This document shows positions 17,801 through 25,904 of a stretch of 64,000 nucleotides of DNA, one piece after another (positions within the stretch are counted from its first letter, which is position 1; the number at the start of each line of letters is the position of its first letter). The position numbers and the translations under genes were made by a program. Source of the DNA: Paenibacillus_AA sp045062745 (GTDB lineage: Bacteria; Bacillota; Bacilli; Paenibacillales; NBRC-103111); NCBI RefSeq assembly GCF_045062745.1, contig NZ_JBJGED010000009.1, positions 1 to 64,000 on the forward strand, given 5' to 3'. The notes under the pieces are model-generated. The model had not been told where the DNA came from and did no database searches. It was given only the letters and a program-made list of their open reading frames with translations.

Positions 17801-19114
17801 GATATAGTCGGTCATATCCTGAATATGTTCGGAAAGCCACTTGGTTTGACCGTTGAACGTAATGTCCCTAGCTTGTTCGGACGAATCGTACCATTTGGGA
17901 ATGGCAGGACCGAAGGGGAGATTCAGACCGGTCGCGTTCCGACGCTCGATCATTTTCTCAATCAACTCGAGATACTGGACTTGCAGAGAAGGATATGTAT
18001 CCTTGAAATCAGGCGATATGTAGGGCTCGACATCCACATTCACACCGTCGAAGCGCTCCTCGGGAGCAGACGAAATGTTGAAGTTCAGCACCTGCTCGAA
18101 GTGGCGAATCGCCGTATCATGAAATTCCCGGTATGCTCCCATGTAGGGCGGAGAGGTGCCTCCTGCGATACATGCCTGAACTTGGTAGCCTCGCTCATGT
18201 GCCCAGGCGATGAAGTCCCTTAGAATTTCGGGATGATCCTCCATGACATCCATTCCATCGAAGGGCCCTACCGCAAAATATAAAACCTTCACCGGATCGG
18301 AGCCGAAGGTAGCCGTATCTTTGGCCATAGCGTCTAAAACTTCCCTGGAACCGGGATTGAGCAAAATATTGTAGGTAGCCGCTTCCCAGAGCCACATAGC
18401 CCGATTCTGGGCTGGAACGACCAGCGTTTCGTTGGTTCCGGCGCCTACCTTGGCATATGTGGTCAAGCTGGTTCCCTTAATCCCATACTCATTATAGGCC
18501 CGTGCTTCGATGCTGCTTGTCTTATCTCCAATGCCAGCCGTATTCCATACCAATCCGTAGTCATCGCCAACCTTCGCCGTGGCTTGCCATGCCCCGCCGT
18601 TGATACGCACTTCCACTTGATCGATGACCGCATCGGATTGGACCGATACCCGGATCGGCACCTCCCCATGGAGAGAAACTCCCTGCATGGGGCTAACGAT
18701 TTGGACGATGGGGGCTGCGGCAGCCTTATTGTCCACGGTCAACCGAACCGTTGGGCTCCATATCCCATAACGTGTTGTAGTATCCAATCCTCGCACCCTT
18801 AACTGTATAGGGCCATTGTACGGCGATGTGTCCAAGTCATAGTGCCAGGTACCTGAATCATCCGCGTCCGGATCGTTCGTTATTGCGTCGACCTGACGGG
18901 TACCGTTAATATACAACTTGATGTCGTACAGACCGGAGTAGGAGCCCGAGATTCTAAGCTTGCCGCTGCCGACCGACGCGCCATCCGTAGGAGAATCAAT
19001 CGTAATGGCCGACGCCGCATGCGCGCGAGGGGGTTCTATCAAAATCGCAAATGCTGCAAAAGCTAATGAAAAGAAGAGAAGCATAGTAGTTGGTATCCGG
19101 CAAAACCTTAACAC
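14894..19114 (-). CDS. secreted GH18-like multidomain protein with FIMAH end
   Basis: This 1406-residue secreted protein has a signal peptide (about 1-34, ending RAHA). Ig-like modules follow (about 35-225), then a TIM-barrel-like region (235-560) with the chitinase-type acidic motif DGVNVDVEPY: Asp356, Asp361 and Glu363, the last being the expected acid. Next come a fibronectin type III domain (about 565-650) and a cadherin-like sandwich (about 755-845). A CBM96/DNRLRE-type module (about 848-1035) and three more cadherin-like sandwiches of the pattern L..G.L.P.F.P....Y follow. The C-terminal helical FIMAH-type domain is about 1315-1406. It probably binds and cleaves an extracellular glycan. 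The exact GH18 assignment rests on one motif. Confidence 0.85.
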   Translation of the reverse strand: MLRFCRIPTTMLLFFSLAFAAFAILIEPPRAHAASAITIDSPTDGASVGSGKLRISGSYSGLYDIKLYINGTRQVDAITNDPDADDSGTWHYDLDTSPYNGPIQLRVRGLDTTTRYGIWSPTVRLTVDNKAAAAPIVQIVSPMQGVSLHGEVPIRVSVQSDAVIDQVEVRINGGAWQATAKVGDDYGLVWNTAGIGDKTSSIEARAYNEYGIKGTSLTTYAKVGAGTNETLVVPAQNRAMWLWEAATYNILLNPGSREVLDAMAKDTATFGSDPVKVLYFAVGPFDGMDVMEDHPEILRDFIAWAHERGYQVQACIAGGTSPPYMGAYREFHDTAIRHFEQVLNFNISSAPEERFDGVNVDVEPYISPDFKDTYPSLQVQYLELIEKMIERRNATGLNLPFGPAIPKWYDSSEQARDITFNGQTKWLSEHIQDMTDYIAIMDYRDTADGTAGIIAGAQGEIDYANLIGKPNSVVIGVETLDIANSGDPETITFREEGRNVMEAELDKVYAAFGDKSSFGGIAMHHYDSIRALPSHWGPDGILWLPMEDNVPPTAPSRYPAAKAVDHQSVTLTFGRAYDNTEVNHYVIYRSTQPDFTAHSGNAVGTARSLNFKDNGLLPSTTYYYKVAAVDVRGNVGPASEQAKITTGASTLKPMIITSMKVERSGANATVTLQVADMLTRQPISANVEGRFTFAGGKYVYGKAVGGQVSLTSEVIPAGYQIGFEPRRILAEGYYWAQAYDIPHMANVNPRVRLSDLGISQGSLTTPFAPDKAHYVTVVAEDITSIKVTPTAESPTTSVKVNGVPVQSGAASQAIPLAPGENMIVIQTIAEDATTDSYTVKVIRTVPVDNVFLPTDDAYVFEKVADRNKNDGFSPYLNVQDITAANGGGDFITYFKFDLGLYTIPVNSVTLNVYSAYPVDKNVKIDVIGYPSTEWKESTLTFNNRPLANPVPIGSFVVRDSGWYSIDVTSFVQTRMGLDQDRKMTLRFIINDIPNSSGTLVQFHSKESSTNQPFLLVNESSDASLAKLTTSDGVLTPDFNPERFSYTATVSDSVYGITLTPTVAESHARVKVNGQPVGSGTTSQEIPLVLGVNPPITVEVTAQDGTTAVYTVTFVKEKSSNADLNSLALIGGKLDQPFAPDLTVYTAEVASSIDAIRVEAMPADPDARVWVNGTPISSEGLSAELPLTEGDNEITVRVEAPSGNSKTYSITVTRKPPVYSTDLKELQITGITFTPDFQPNIVSYTSSVVHSISDAEVRAVTVDPRTELYINGKRALGGEVVPIALQVGLNRLEIKVQAPDLLEQVYVVNVTRQEDESSETIDSLIQLLSRYAAENEVRGPLVYQLREAADQAKHHYDIGNSKQGIRHLENLLKYLNNNSMQGNVSSAAKAAIQAYVSALIESWSKLT

Positions 19115-19544
19115 ATCTGATCACCGCCTGATTATAATTTTTCCTTGCCCTCCTTACACCCTCACCCCATCACCCCGATTCGCGCTTCTAAAATTTAGCA
19201 TAATTTTAATCTGCAACTGCATTTCTCACAACAATCTAGATTTAAGCTCTTCTACCCGATCTTAAGATTGTGTAGATCTGCAGCCTCCCCTTATAGGAAG
19301 AGACACACGGTTCATGGCGACAACGGCGATGTTCGTGAATGATAGAACAAATAGGAGCCGCCGCGGCAGCTCCTAATATACGCGGAAGACCGCAGGGATG
19401 AGAAAAGGGCTATGAGAAATTGCACAGGGCGGCTTACGATCGTGAATTTTATCATTCGCTTTTCGTGAAGGAATCCACTAGTGGGGAGGCCGGAATTCGA
19501 GGATACTTGAGATATCAAATTACGGAAAAGGAAGTGCTGTTATT
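19115..19544. other. intergenic region with a palindrome and a duplicated segment
   Basis: 430 bp without a convincing gene. It holds a near-perfect inverted repeat at 19352-19375 (TAGGAGCCGCCG against CGGCAGCTCCTA). The segment at about 19446-19500 (ATCATTCGCTTTTCGTGAAG, AATCCACTAGTGGGGAGGCC) recurs almost identically at 46970-47020, beside a broken copy of the downstream gene. Confidence 0.6.
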
Positions 19545-20024
19545 ATGAACGCAACGATGTCCGCAGGTATGTCCGCTCTGATCTTTGTTGTAATCGTCCT
19601 GGCCGTGTTCAAAGGGATGAAAAAGCCGGTTAAAGGCTCGGGCGCAAGGCTTCTGCTGCCGATCGTCTTTGTCTCTTCCTCGCTGCTTCAGTTGCTCAAT
19701 CCGGAGCTGCACGTACAGGGCTGGCCGCTTCTTCTCGCGGCTGCAGCCGGCGCGGTCGTCGCGCTTCCGCTCATTGCCGCAACGAACTTCGAAGCCCGCT
19801 CCGGCGCGGTTTATTTTAGGCAAAGCAATGTTATCTTCGCCCTTCTAGGCGCCATCTTCGCGCTTCGCATCGTCCTTATGTTCACGATGACGAGCATGAA
19901 TCCCGATGCGCTCGGCCTCATCTTCAACGTCGCGACGGTCAGCTACATCGCAGTATGGCGCATCGCCAGCTTCAGCAAGTTCCGCAAGGTTCAGAGCGGC
20001 CGCGGTTTTGCCGTTGAGCAATAA
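19545..20024 (+). CDS. CcdC-family membrane protein
   Basis: This 159-residue protein has four to five TMs (SALIFVVIVLAVFKGM, LLLPIVFVSSSLLQLL, GWPLLLAAAAGAVVALPLI, VIFALLGAIFALRIVLMF, GLIFNVATVSYIAVWRI). Their pattern and the MKKPVKGSGARLLLPI and FRQSNVIF motifs fit the CcdC/DUF1453 family. Its role is unclear; in Bacillus the namesake is near the CcdA thiol-disulfide protein, which is not found here. AAGGAAG precedes the ATG. It is the only non-transposase plus-strand gene in the first 22 kb. A shortened, decayed duplicate lies at 46968-47116. Confidence 0.8.
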   Translation: MNATMSAGMSALIFVVIVLAVFKGMKKPVKGSGARLLLPIVFVSSSLLQLLNPELHVQGWPLLLAAAAGAVVALPLIAATNFEARSGAVYFRQSNVIFALLGAIFALRIVLMFTMTSMNPDALGLIFNVATVSYIAVWRIASFSKFRKVQSGRGFAVEQ

Positions 20025-20035
20025 CCTTAGAACCA

Positions 20036-20566
20036 TTATTTTATCTGCCCGTATCCAATACTTTTCTTAGCTTGTTCGAGTAAATTGGATACATAATCGG
20101 CTTTTTCGTCCGAATAAGAGAGCAGTGTAGTATATCCTTTTCTGATGGCGTCGAGTTTTCTTTCACAGTATTGCTTGGCTGCATGTGGGTTTTCTCGTAA
20201 GTAATTTCTTATGAGAAGATTATTTACCCATTGCTCGCCATTCCATATGACGACAGCAAGATTATAGGCATGTTCTTGGCGTTTTCGAAAATACAATCTT
20301 CCCTTTACACCAGTTTCTCCGAACCCTTCATAACCAAGTTGTGTTAGTTTATTAGTTACGGAATCGCTCAACTCAAGTGTTTTCACGCCTATCAAAACAT
20401 CAATAATTGGTTTTGCAAACATCCCGTGTACCGAGGTACTGCCGAAATGCTGAATGTCGATAGCATCGTCTCCGAAAGCTTTAAGAAGATTTATTTTTTC
20501 GTTTTGAAATAAGGCAATCCACTTTTCATCATAAGGAATTACACTAATAGTCTCATCAATTCCCAT
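20036..20566 (-). CDS. GrpB/UPF0157 family protein
   Basis: This 176-residue protein matches the GrpB family, a nucleotidyltransferase-like fold: IQHFGSTSVHGMFAKPIIDVLIGV is the helix-strand-turn signature with G-S-T-S and D-hydrophobic-hydrophobic, and KGRLYFRKR with HAYNLAVV and RNYLRENP complete it. Function is not established for the family. The ATG at 20566 is preceded by GAGGGAGTG. It follows the flavoprotein gene by 17 bp on the same strand and is probably cotranscribed with it. Confidence 0.88.
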   Translation of the reverse strand: MGIDETISVIPYDEKWIALFQNEKINLLKAFGDDAIDIQHFGSTSVHGMFAKPIIDVLIGVKTLELSDSVTNKLTQLGYEGFGETGVKGRLYFRKRQEHAYNLAVVIWNGEQWVNNLLIRNYLRENPHAAKQYCERKLDAIRKGYTTLLSYSDEKADYVSNLLEQAKKSIGYGQIK

Positions 20567-20582
20567 CCCAATTTCACTCCCT

Positions 20583-21947
20583 CTATTTGGTGTGCGATCT
20601 ATTTTTGCGCAGTAGTTTATAAAGAATAGATGGTGAAAACAACGTGCTAACCGGGCGTAATAAGTTCATGACATTGAGAAAGGCATTATAGATCTCGGTA
20701 TTTTGAGAAGAACGATGAAAAATCCTTCTGGTATACCATTGTAGAAGAGCGAGTCCGAGAGGCTTCTTTCCCACCACATGATGATAACGAAAATCCTCAA
20801 TCATAATCATATTCCATACGGGGTCAATGACCTTAGAAATATTTCTATAGAATCGCTTGGTCAATCGGGTTGAAATCTCCTTCGTTTCTTTCCAATCTCG
20901 TTGGAGACAATCATCTAACACCAAAGCTTCCATAGCAGCTACTGACATGCCTTGTCCAAAAACCGGATCAAATCGACAGAAAGCATCTCCAATAAATAAA
21001 AATCGTTGCGGAAGATTTTTGACCTTCTCATAGTGGTGACGTACGATATAAGGAACCTTATGTACTTTGACTTCCGAGAGAGGTTTTGCATCCTGAAGCT
21101 CATTGTAAATCATCGTATGTGGCAACTTCTTCGTAAACTCGATAATGTTTTGGGCTTCATCAAGATCGGAATGAGCCAGCTCATTATCGTATCCAAATAA
21201 CGTGAAAATATGGCGATCTCCCTCAATACGACAAACTGCTCCTCCGATTTTTTCTTTCGGCGCAGAAGGATACACCAGGAGAGTTGACCAATCCCTTTGC
21301 GTAGCATTTAAATGATAGATTTGACTAACATAACAAAGGTCAATTTTAACTTTTACTTCGGGCTCATGATAATTATTCATTTGAAACCATTGATGAAATC
21401 TAGATCCATACCCACTTGCATCGATGACCAAATCAGCGTAGAGATCCGTTGTCTGCGACGAAACTGCTTCTTTTGTCTGTACACCAAGAATGATGTTCTG
21501 ATTCTCATCAAATATGGGTTGTAAAGCCATCTTGTTATAATGGATACGCAGGTTTGGATTTTTTTCCACTAGAAGTCGAATATGTTTTTCCAAAAAAGGG
21601 CGACTTTGGAGATGAACAAATATTTCACCTTCAAACCTCTTCTTCCATACTCCGTGATGAAACCATTTGAGATCCTTTGAACCATTGATACGGGTTGAAC
21701 CATCCTCCATCATAGCTTGGATGATACCGGGGAATAGCTGTTCCAATGCTTGTTCCCCTCCCTTGAGTAAAGCATGGAGATGATATCCTTGAGGAACTTC
21801 CTTTCTGGGTTGTTTATCGTGAGGCTCTGCACCTCTTTCAAGTAAGGTTACGTCTTCAAAGTAACGACATAACACTTGAGCAGTACAAAGTCCGGCTATG
21901 CCGGAACCAATAACAATTGCGTGTGCTGCCAATTTTCGTTTAATCAT
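20583..21947 (-). CDS. FAD-dependent monooxygenase-like oxidoreductase
   Basis: This 454-residue flavoprotein has the N-terminal Rossmann motif GSGIAGLCTA in AIVIGSGIAG, a middle ADLVIDASGYGSRFHQW, and the second FAD motif FLFIGDAFCRFDPVFGQGMS followed by VAAMEA. This is the group 1 aromatic hydroxylase/UbiH-type layout, so it likely oxidises a small organic substrate with NAD(P)H and O2. The C-terminal 60 residues are basic and hydrophobic and may touch the membrane. The ATG at 21947 has AAGGGAGAAAGAG immediately upstream; the longer frame to 21977 lacks a site. GrpB lies 17 bp downstream. Substrate unknown. Confidence 0.88.
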   Translation of the reverse strand: MIKRKLAAHAIVIGSGIAGLCTAQVLCRYFEDVTLLERGAEPHDKQPRKEVPQGYHLHALLKGGEQALEQLFPGIIQAMMEDGSTRINGSKDLKWFHHGVWKKRFEGEIFVHLQSRPFLEKHIRLLVEKNPNLRIHYNKMALQPIFDENQNIILGVQTKEAVSSQTTDLYADLVIDASGYGSRFHQWFQMNNYHEPEVKVKIDLCYVSQIYHLNATQRDWSTLLVYPSAPKEKIGGAVCRIEGDRHIFTLFGYDNELAHSDLDEAQNIIEFTKKLPHTMIYNELQDAKPLSEVKVHKVPYIVRHHYEKVKNLPQRFLFIGDAFCRFDPVFGQGMSVAAMEALVLDDCLQRDWKETKEISTRLTKRFYRNISKVIDPVWNMIMIEDFRYHHVVGKKPLGLALLQWYTRRIFHRSSQNTEIYNAFLNVMNLLRPVSTLFSPSILYKLLRKNRSHTK

Positions 21948-22042
21948 CTCTTTCTCCCTTTCGTTTGATTCAACCAATAATGGCCAGTTGGTTCCATGCC
22001 GACGTTGACGTCTTACTCAAACCTTCTAATTCTTCATAATAG

Positions 22043-22128
22043 GAATGCTGCCCCTACTTCAAGGACAACGGCAGCCGATTCGTGCGCCGGCTGCCGTCAT
22101 GTCGTATTTGAATTATCGTGCCCGTTAG
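22043..22128 (-). repeat. attC-like hairpin element E10
   Basis: The left arm AATGCTGCCCCTACTTCAA and right arm TTGAATTATCGTGCCCGTTAG-type end enclose a perfect stem ACGGCAGCCG/CGGCTGCCGT (22068-22097). The nested pairing TTCAA/TTGAA and the outer arms are clear here. It stands upstream of the flavoprotein gene. Confidence 0.75.
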
Positions 22129-22152
22129 TGCACAACCGGCAAAAAAACAAAA

Positions 22153-22176
22153 ACGACTTCGCAAATGCAAAGCCGT
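22153..22176. terminator. bidirectional terminator-like hairpin
   Basis: The stem ACGACTTCGC/GCAAAGCCGT has T-rich tracts on both sides (TGTTTTTTG after it on +, TTTTTGTTTTTTT after it on minus). It insulates the accessory region from the ABC operon that begins 190 bp downstream. Confidence 0.6.
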
Positions 22177-22362
22177 TGACTGTTTTTTGACAAATTTCAA
22201 GCTAGAGACGAGGTTCCTCGCCTTTCATAATATTAGTATTAATCATGGAAAAGAAACAGTCTAGTCTTTTTTCAATTTTTTCCTTATTGTTGAGGGTGTT
22301 GCTTCGTTAAATTCGAACTGCTACTCTTCTCCATGGTCCAAACAATATTAATGGAGGTGCCC

Positions 22363-23136
22363 ATGCTTTCCCTAACCATCGCGCGTAAAGCTTACGCGCA
22401 GCATCTGCAGTACCGCAGCGCCCACATCATGAGATCCGTTGCCAGCATCGTGATCGGATACGTCTATGCATGCATTTGGATAGGAGTCGGCGATAGCGGT
22501 TCCCTTGGCGAGTATGGCCTGCATGGGATGATCAGCTACATTGCTTTTAATCAAGCCTGCTTGTGGACCATCTACACAACGAATAGTCTTGGCATCGACG
22601 CCTTGGTGCGGACCGGTCAGATCTCGGTTGAGCTGTTGCGGCCGCTCTCCTTTTTCTCATACATGACGAGTAAAGAGTGGGGGAAAATCGTCTATCAATG
22701 CCTGTACGCCTCGGTCCCAATCTACCTCGTATATGTGCTCTTCCTGGACATTCGGACGCCAGAGCATCCTATCACTTGGTTATGGACCCTTGTGGCCATA
22801 ACCTTATGTGCCTATATCTCGCTATGCATGAGCTATTTGATCGGCATAATAGCCATATGGACGACGGAGTCGCGTTGGTTATGGTCCTTGAACTGGTCGG
22901 TCAGCTCCTTGTTATCCGGCTTTTTCATCCCGATTGAATGGCTGCCGGGCTGGCTTAAACCCATCAGCACCTTCTCCCCTTATCCAAGCTTACAATACAT
23001 CCCTACCCGTTTATACATGGAAATGGAAAGCCCCGCCTCCTTACTCCTCTCTGCGTGCTGGGCGTTTACGTTAACGATGGTCTCAATCTTTATGACTCGC
23101 GTCCTGCGTTATCGTCTGGAGGTGCATGGAGGATGA
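22363..23136 (+). CDS. ABC-2 type permease (first subunit)
   Basis: This 257-residue integral membrane protein has about six TMs (such as SIVIGYVYACIWIGVG and LVAITLCAYISLCMSYLIGI) and resembles the ABC2_membrane_6 permeases that work as heteromeric pairs. The ATG at 22363 is chosen because GGAGG lies 5 nt upstream; an earlier ATG at 22333 has none. Its TGA overlaps the ATG of the second permease. With the ATPase downstream it should form an exporter. Substrate unknown. Confidence 0.88.
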   Translation: MLSLTIARKAYAQHLQYRSAHIMRSVASIVIGYVYACIWIGVGDSGSLGEYGLHGMISYIAFNQACLWTIYTTNSLGIDALVRTGQISVELLRPLSFFSYMTSKEWGKIVYQCLYASVPIYLVYVLFLDIRTPEHPITWLWTLVAITLCAYISLCMSYLIGIIAIWTTESRWLWSLNWSVSSLLSGFFIPIEWLPGWLKPISTFSPYPSLQYIPTRLYMEMESPASLLLSACWAFTLTMVSIFMTRVLRYRLEVHGG

Positions 23137-23927
23137 GCTGGATTCAACTGTACATTCGGTTGGTAAAGGCAAGCCTCCGTAGTCAGATGCAATACAAATT
23201 CAACTTCGCCTTCTCTACTGTAATGGTTTTGGGCATGTTCGGGTTGGAGTTTATAATGGTGGGTACCGTGATTCAAAAATTCGGGGGTGTCGGCGGCTGG
23301 AGCACATATGAGGTGGGCTTTTTGTTCGCACTTATGATGTATAACCGGGCGTTCTACCGCATGTTTGCCTCCGAAATCAATAGCTTTGAAAAATACTTGG
23401 TAGACGGCATGCTGGATCAACATCTCCTTCGACCGATTCCCATCCTGCTCGTATTAATGACCCGACAATTCCGCCCAATGCTAGGCGAACTCATTCTAGG
23501 CAGTACCCTGCTCATCACATGCCTGCTACATTTGGATGCCTCGGGACAGCTGGATTGGCGGCTTGCGCTGCTAAAAACCTTGATCGCCATCCCGAGCGGC
23601 TTTGCCATCACCTTCGCCTTCGGCCTTAGCACGGCAACCGTCGGCTTCTGGACTCATCGCATCGACGACCTTCGCCGCATCACGGACGACGCCACTACGA
23701 ATGCCAGCTTTTATCCGCTAACGATTTACCCGAAATGGATGCGCGTTATTTTGCTCACCGTGCTGCCGATGGGTTTTGCCAGCTATGTGCCCGCCATGCA
23801 CATTATTCGCGGGGAGCTGAGTTTCTGGACCCTGCCTGCCACATTGCTCCTAGCGCTTCTATTGCTCGCCGGTGCGCTTCGGTTCTGGCGGTTTGGAGTT
23901 ACCCATTATCAGAGTACAGGCACCTGA
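23133..23927 (+). CDS. ABC-2 type permease (second subunit)
   Basis: This 264-residue permease of the same family as the preceding gene has about six TMs (VMVLGMFGLEFIMVGTVI, GFAITFAFGLSTATVGFW, LPATLLLALLLLAGAL). It has the cytoplasmic segment FEKYLVDGMLDQHLLRPI, characteristic of the pair. The ATG at 23133 overlaps the previous stop (ATGA) with GGAGG directly before it, so translation is coupled. A longer frame to 23055 is inside the upstream gene and rejected. Confidence 0.88.
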   Translation: MSWIQLYIRLVKASLRSQMQYKFNFAFSTVMVLGMFGLEFIMVGTVIQKFGGVGGWSTYEVGFLFALMMYNRAFYRMFASEINSFEKYLVDGMLDQHLLRPIPILLVLMTRQFRPMLGELILGSTLLITCLLHLDASGQLDWRLALLKTLIAIPSGFAITFAFGLSTATVGFWTHRIDDLRRITDDATTNASFYPLTIYPKWMRVILLTVLPMGFASYVPAMHIIRGELSFWTLPATLLLALLLLAGALRFWRFGVTHYQSTGT

Positions 23928-23957
23928 GATTTCCCCCTTAAGGAAGGAGCATATCCC

Positions 23958-24932
23958 ATGATCATTGCACAAAATATCAGCAAAACTTTCCGACTCCCCA
24001 TTGCCAAGGAAGGCCGATTCAAAGGCATCCGCACCTTATTCTCTCGAGCCTATCGGGAAGTTCCTGCGGTACAGGACGTGAGCTTCTCAATTGATTCCGG
24101 CGAGTTTGTTGGCTATATCGGCCCCAATGGTGCTGGGAAGTCAACCACGATAAAGATGCTGAGTGGTATCCTGCACCCCAGCTCCGGCGAGGTTCTTATC
24201 GACGGGGCTAGCCCGCAGCGGCAACGGCAGCAGGTCGTTCGGCAGCTTGGCGTCGTGTTTGGGCAGCGTTCTCAGCTATGGTGGGATTTGCCGGTTCGCG
24301 ATTCCTACGATATTCTCGCTTCCATGTATAAGCTGGACGCCCGTTCCTACAGCGAACAACTGGCCACGCTTCAAAAGGTGCTGCAATTGGACGAGATTCT
24401 TGACGTTCCTGTGCGTAAACTTTCCCTGGGGCAGCGTATGCGTGGGGACTTGGCGGGGGCAATGCTGCATAACCCGCCCATTTTATTCCTCGATGAACCC
24501 ACCATTGGTCTCGATGTGGTTTCCAAAAAGCAGATCCGTGCTTACCTGAAGCATTTGAATACCGAGTGGGGTAAAACGATTCTCCTCACCACCCACGACA
24601 TGGACGATATCGAGCAGTTATGTTCGCGTGTTATCGTCATTAACCGCGGCGAGACCATCTATGATGGCAACTTGGAAAGCTTGCGGGAGCGAATTGGCTT
24701 GCCTTCCAAGATCAAGCTAACATTCCGCAATTCGGTATCCCCGCCAGCTGAAAAGTTGACTCAGCTTCCCTTTAGAGTGACCGCCATCCAGGACAACTTG
24801 CTGACGATTGAATGCAACCGCAATGAAGTAACCGCCATGGAGGTGCTTCGCAATGTCAGCGACTGGGGGGACTTGGTTGATGTTTTTATGGAGGAGCCCG
24901 AATTCGAGGATGTCATCCATCGTATTTATTGA
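23958..24932 (+). CDS. ABC transporter ATP-binding protein
   Basis: This 324-residue ATPase has Walker A GPNGAGKST at 55-63, Q-loop VVFGQRSQLWWDLPV, signature LSLGQRMRGD, Walker B ILFLDEPTIGLD and H-loop TTHDMDD. The Q-loop segment and a C-terminal extension of about 80 residues are typical of ATPases paired with ABC2_membrane_6 permeases (the NatA-like/ABC-2 export group). AAGGAAGGAG precedes the ATG. It is the last gene of the three-gene operon and is followed by a terminator at 25065. Confidence 0.93.
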   Translation: MIIAQNISKTFRLPIAKEGRFKGIRTLFSRAYREVPAVQDVSFSIDSGEFVGYIGPNGAGKSTTIKMLSGILHPSSGEVLIDGASPQRQRQQVVRQLGVVFGQRSQLWWDLPVRDSYDILASMYKLDARSYSEQLATLQKVLQLDEILDVPVRKLSLGQRMRGDLAGAMLHNPPILFLDEPTIGLDVVSKKQIRAYLKHLNTEWGKTILLTTHDMDDIEQLCSRVIVINRGETIYDGNLESLRERIGLPSKIKLTFRNSVSPPAEKLTQLPFRVTAIQDNLLTIECNRNEVTAMEVLRNVSDWGDLVDVFMEEPEFEDVIHRIY

Positions 24933-25064
24933 TTGGGAGAAAGCCTAATGCGATACACGCCGTGAAAAGCCGCTGATGGCGCAAGTAATTGGCGCTATAG
25001 CCCCGTCGACCGATTGTACATCGAATTCGGCCTTTCCCTGCTGTGATATTCCATAATATATTAG

Positions 25065-25099
25065 AAAACGGAGCCCACAAACCCGCGAAGCTCCGTTTT
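25065..25099. terminator. bidirectional terminator
   Basis: The perfect stem AAAACGGAGC/GCTCCGTTTT with a 15-nt loop has A-tract before and T-tract after, so it works on both strands. It separates the convergent ABC operon and SGNH hydrolase gene. The rest of 24933-25228 holds no gene I can support. Confidence 0.85.
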
Positions 25100-25228
25100 C
25101 GTTATGGTAAGATTAGGTTCCGAAAGATAGCGCTGGTTCCAACGGGACAATCGTGTCATTAACAAAATCTGAAAATTAATGCAGGATATGATCTCCGTCA
25201 AGCTTTCAATATACCATTAGCCCGGCCC

Positions 25229-25882
25229 TTACGGACAATGACGGAGCGCCCGTTCGATCGTCTCCGCAATACACACCTCATACACGCGATGACCTTCCGG
25301 CGAAGGATGGACACCATCGTCTTTGCCGCTGTTCTCCACGGTAAGCAACAGATCATGCAAGCTACCGCCATTTACCAGACGAGCCGCCCAAGCCAGCGCA
25401 ATGTCGGCAAGCGCAACGCCGCACGCTTCGGCAACGTCGCGGATCGTACGGCTGTACATGTCGATCCGCGCTTGCGCTCCCCCGCTTGCTTCATACCATT
25501 CCCGCGGGCTTCTGGCATAGTAATACGATTCAGGTCCTCCCTCGATAATAGGATGGATCGTACATAGAATCGGAGTTGCTCCGCCTGCGGTCAGCGCACG
25601 GCATATCTCAATCAAGTTTTGGCGGAAAGCAGGCACGTCCACCCTCGGATAATGGACCGCTTCCATAACGTGATCGTTCATCCCGAACGCAACGATGCAA
25701 ATATCCGCCTTTCGTTCCAGTACCGTTTGCAGTCGCTCCAAGCCTTGCGCGGAGGTGTTCCCGGCTACGCCTTCATTATGAATCGCACATTCGAACCGCT
25801 GCCCGAGTCTCTGCAAATACGATTCGTCCTCCCCAACCCGAACACCCGCTGTGATACTGTCGCCAAAACCGACAATGACCAT
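25229..25882 (-). CDS. SGNH/GDSL hydrolase
   Basis: Cytoplasmic SGNH-fold esterase of about 217 residues. Block I is VGFGDSITAG (nucleophile Ser), block II has Gly in EGVAGNTS, block III is AFGMNDHV, and block V is DGVHPSPEGH with catalytic Asp and His. It probably removes acyl groups from a sugar or glycoside. The start at 25882 is chosen for GGGGGACAT; an ATG at 25903 with a weaker site would add seven residues. It is the last gene of the carbohydrate operon. Confidence 0.9.
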   Translation of the reverse strand: MVIVGFGDSITAGVRVGEDESYLQRLGQRFECAIHNEGVAGNTSAQGLERLQTVLERKADICIVAFGMNDHVMEAVHYPRVDVPAFRQNLIEICRALTAGGATPILCTIHPIIEGGPESYYYARSPREWYEASGGAQARIDMYSRTIRDVAEACGVALADIALAWAARLVNGGSLHDLLLTVENSGKDDGVHPSPEGHRVYEVCIAETIERALRHCP

Positions 25883-25904
25883 ATGTCCCCCATGTCCTTC
25901 CATT

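Noticed and set aside
16637..18223. 528-codon open frame on the + strand
   Set aside because: It is antisense to the GH18-like gene, with no ribosome site and no recognisable motif.
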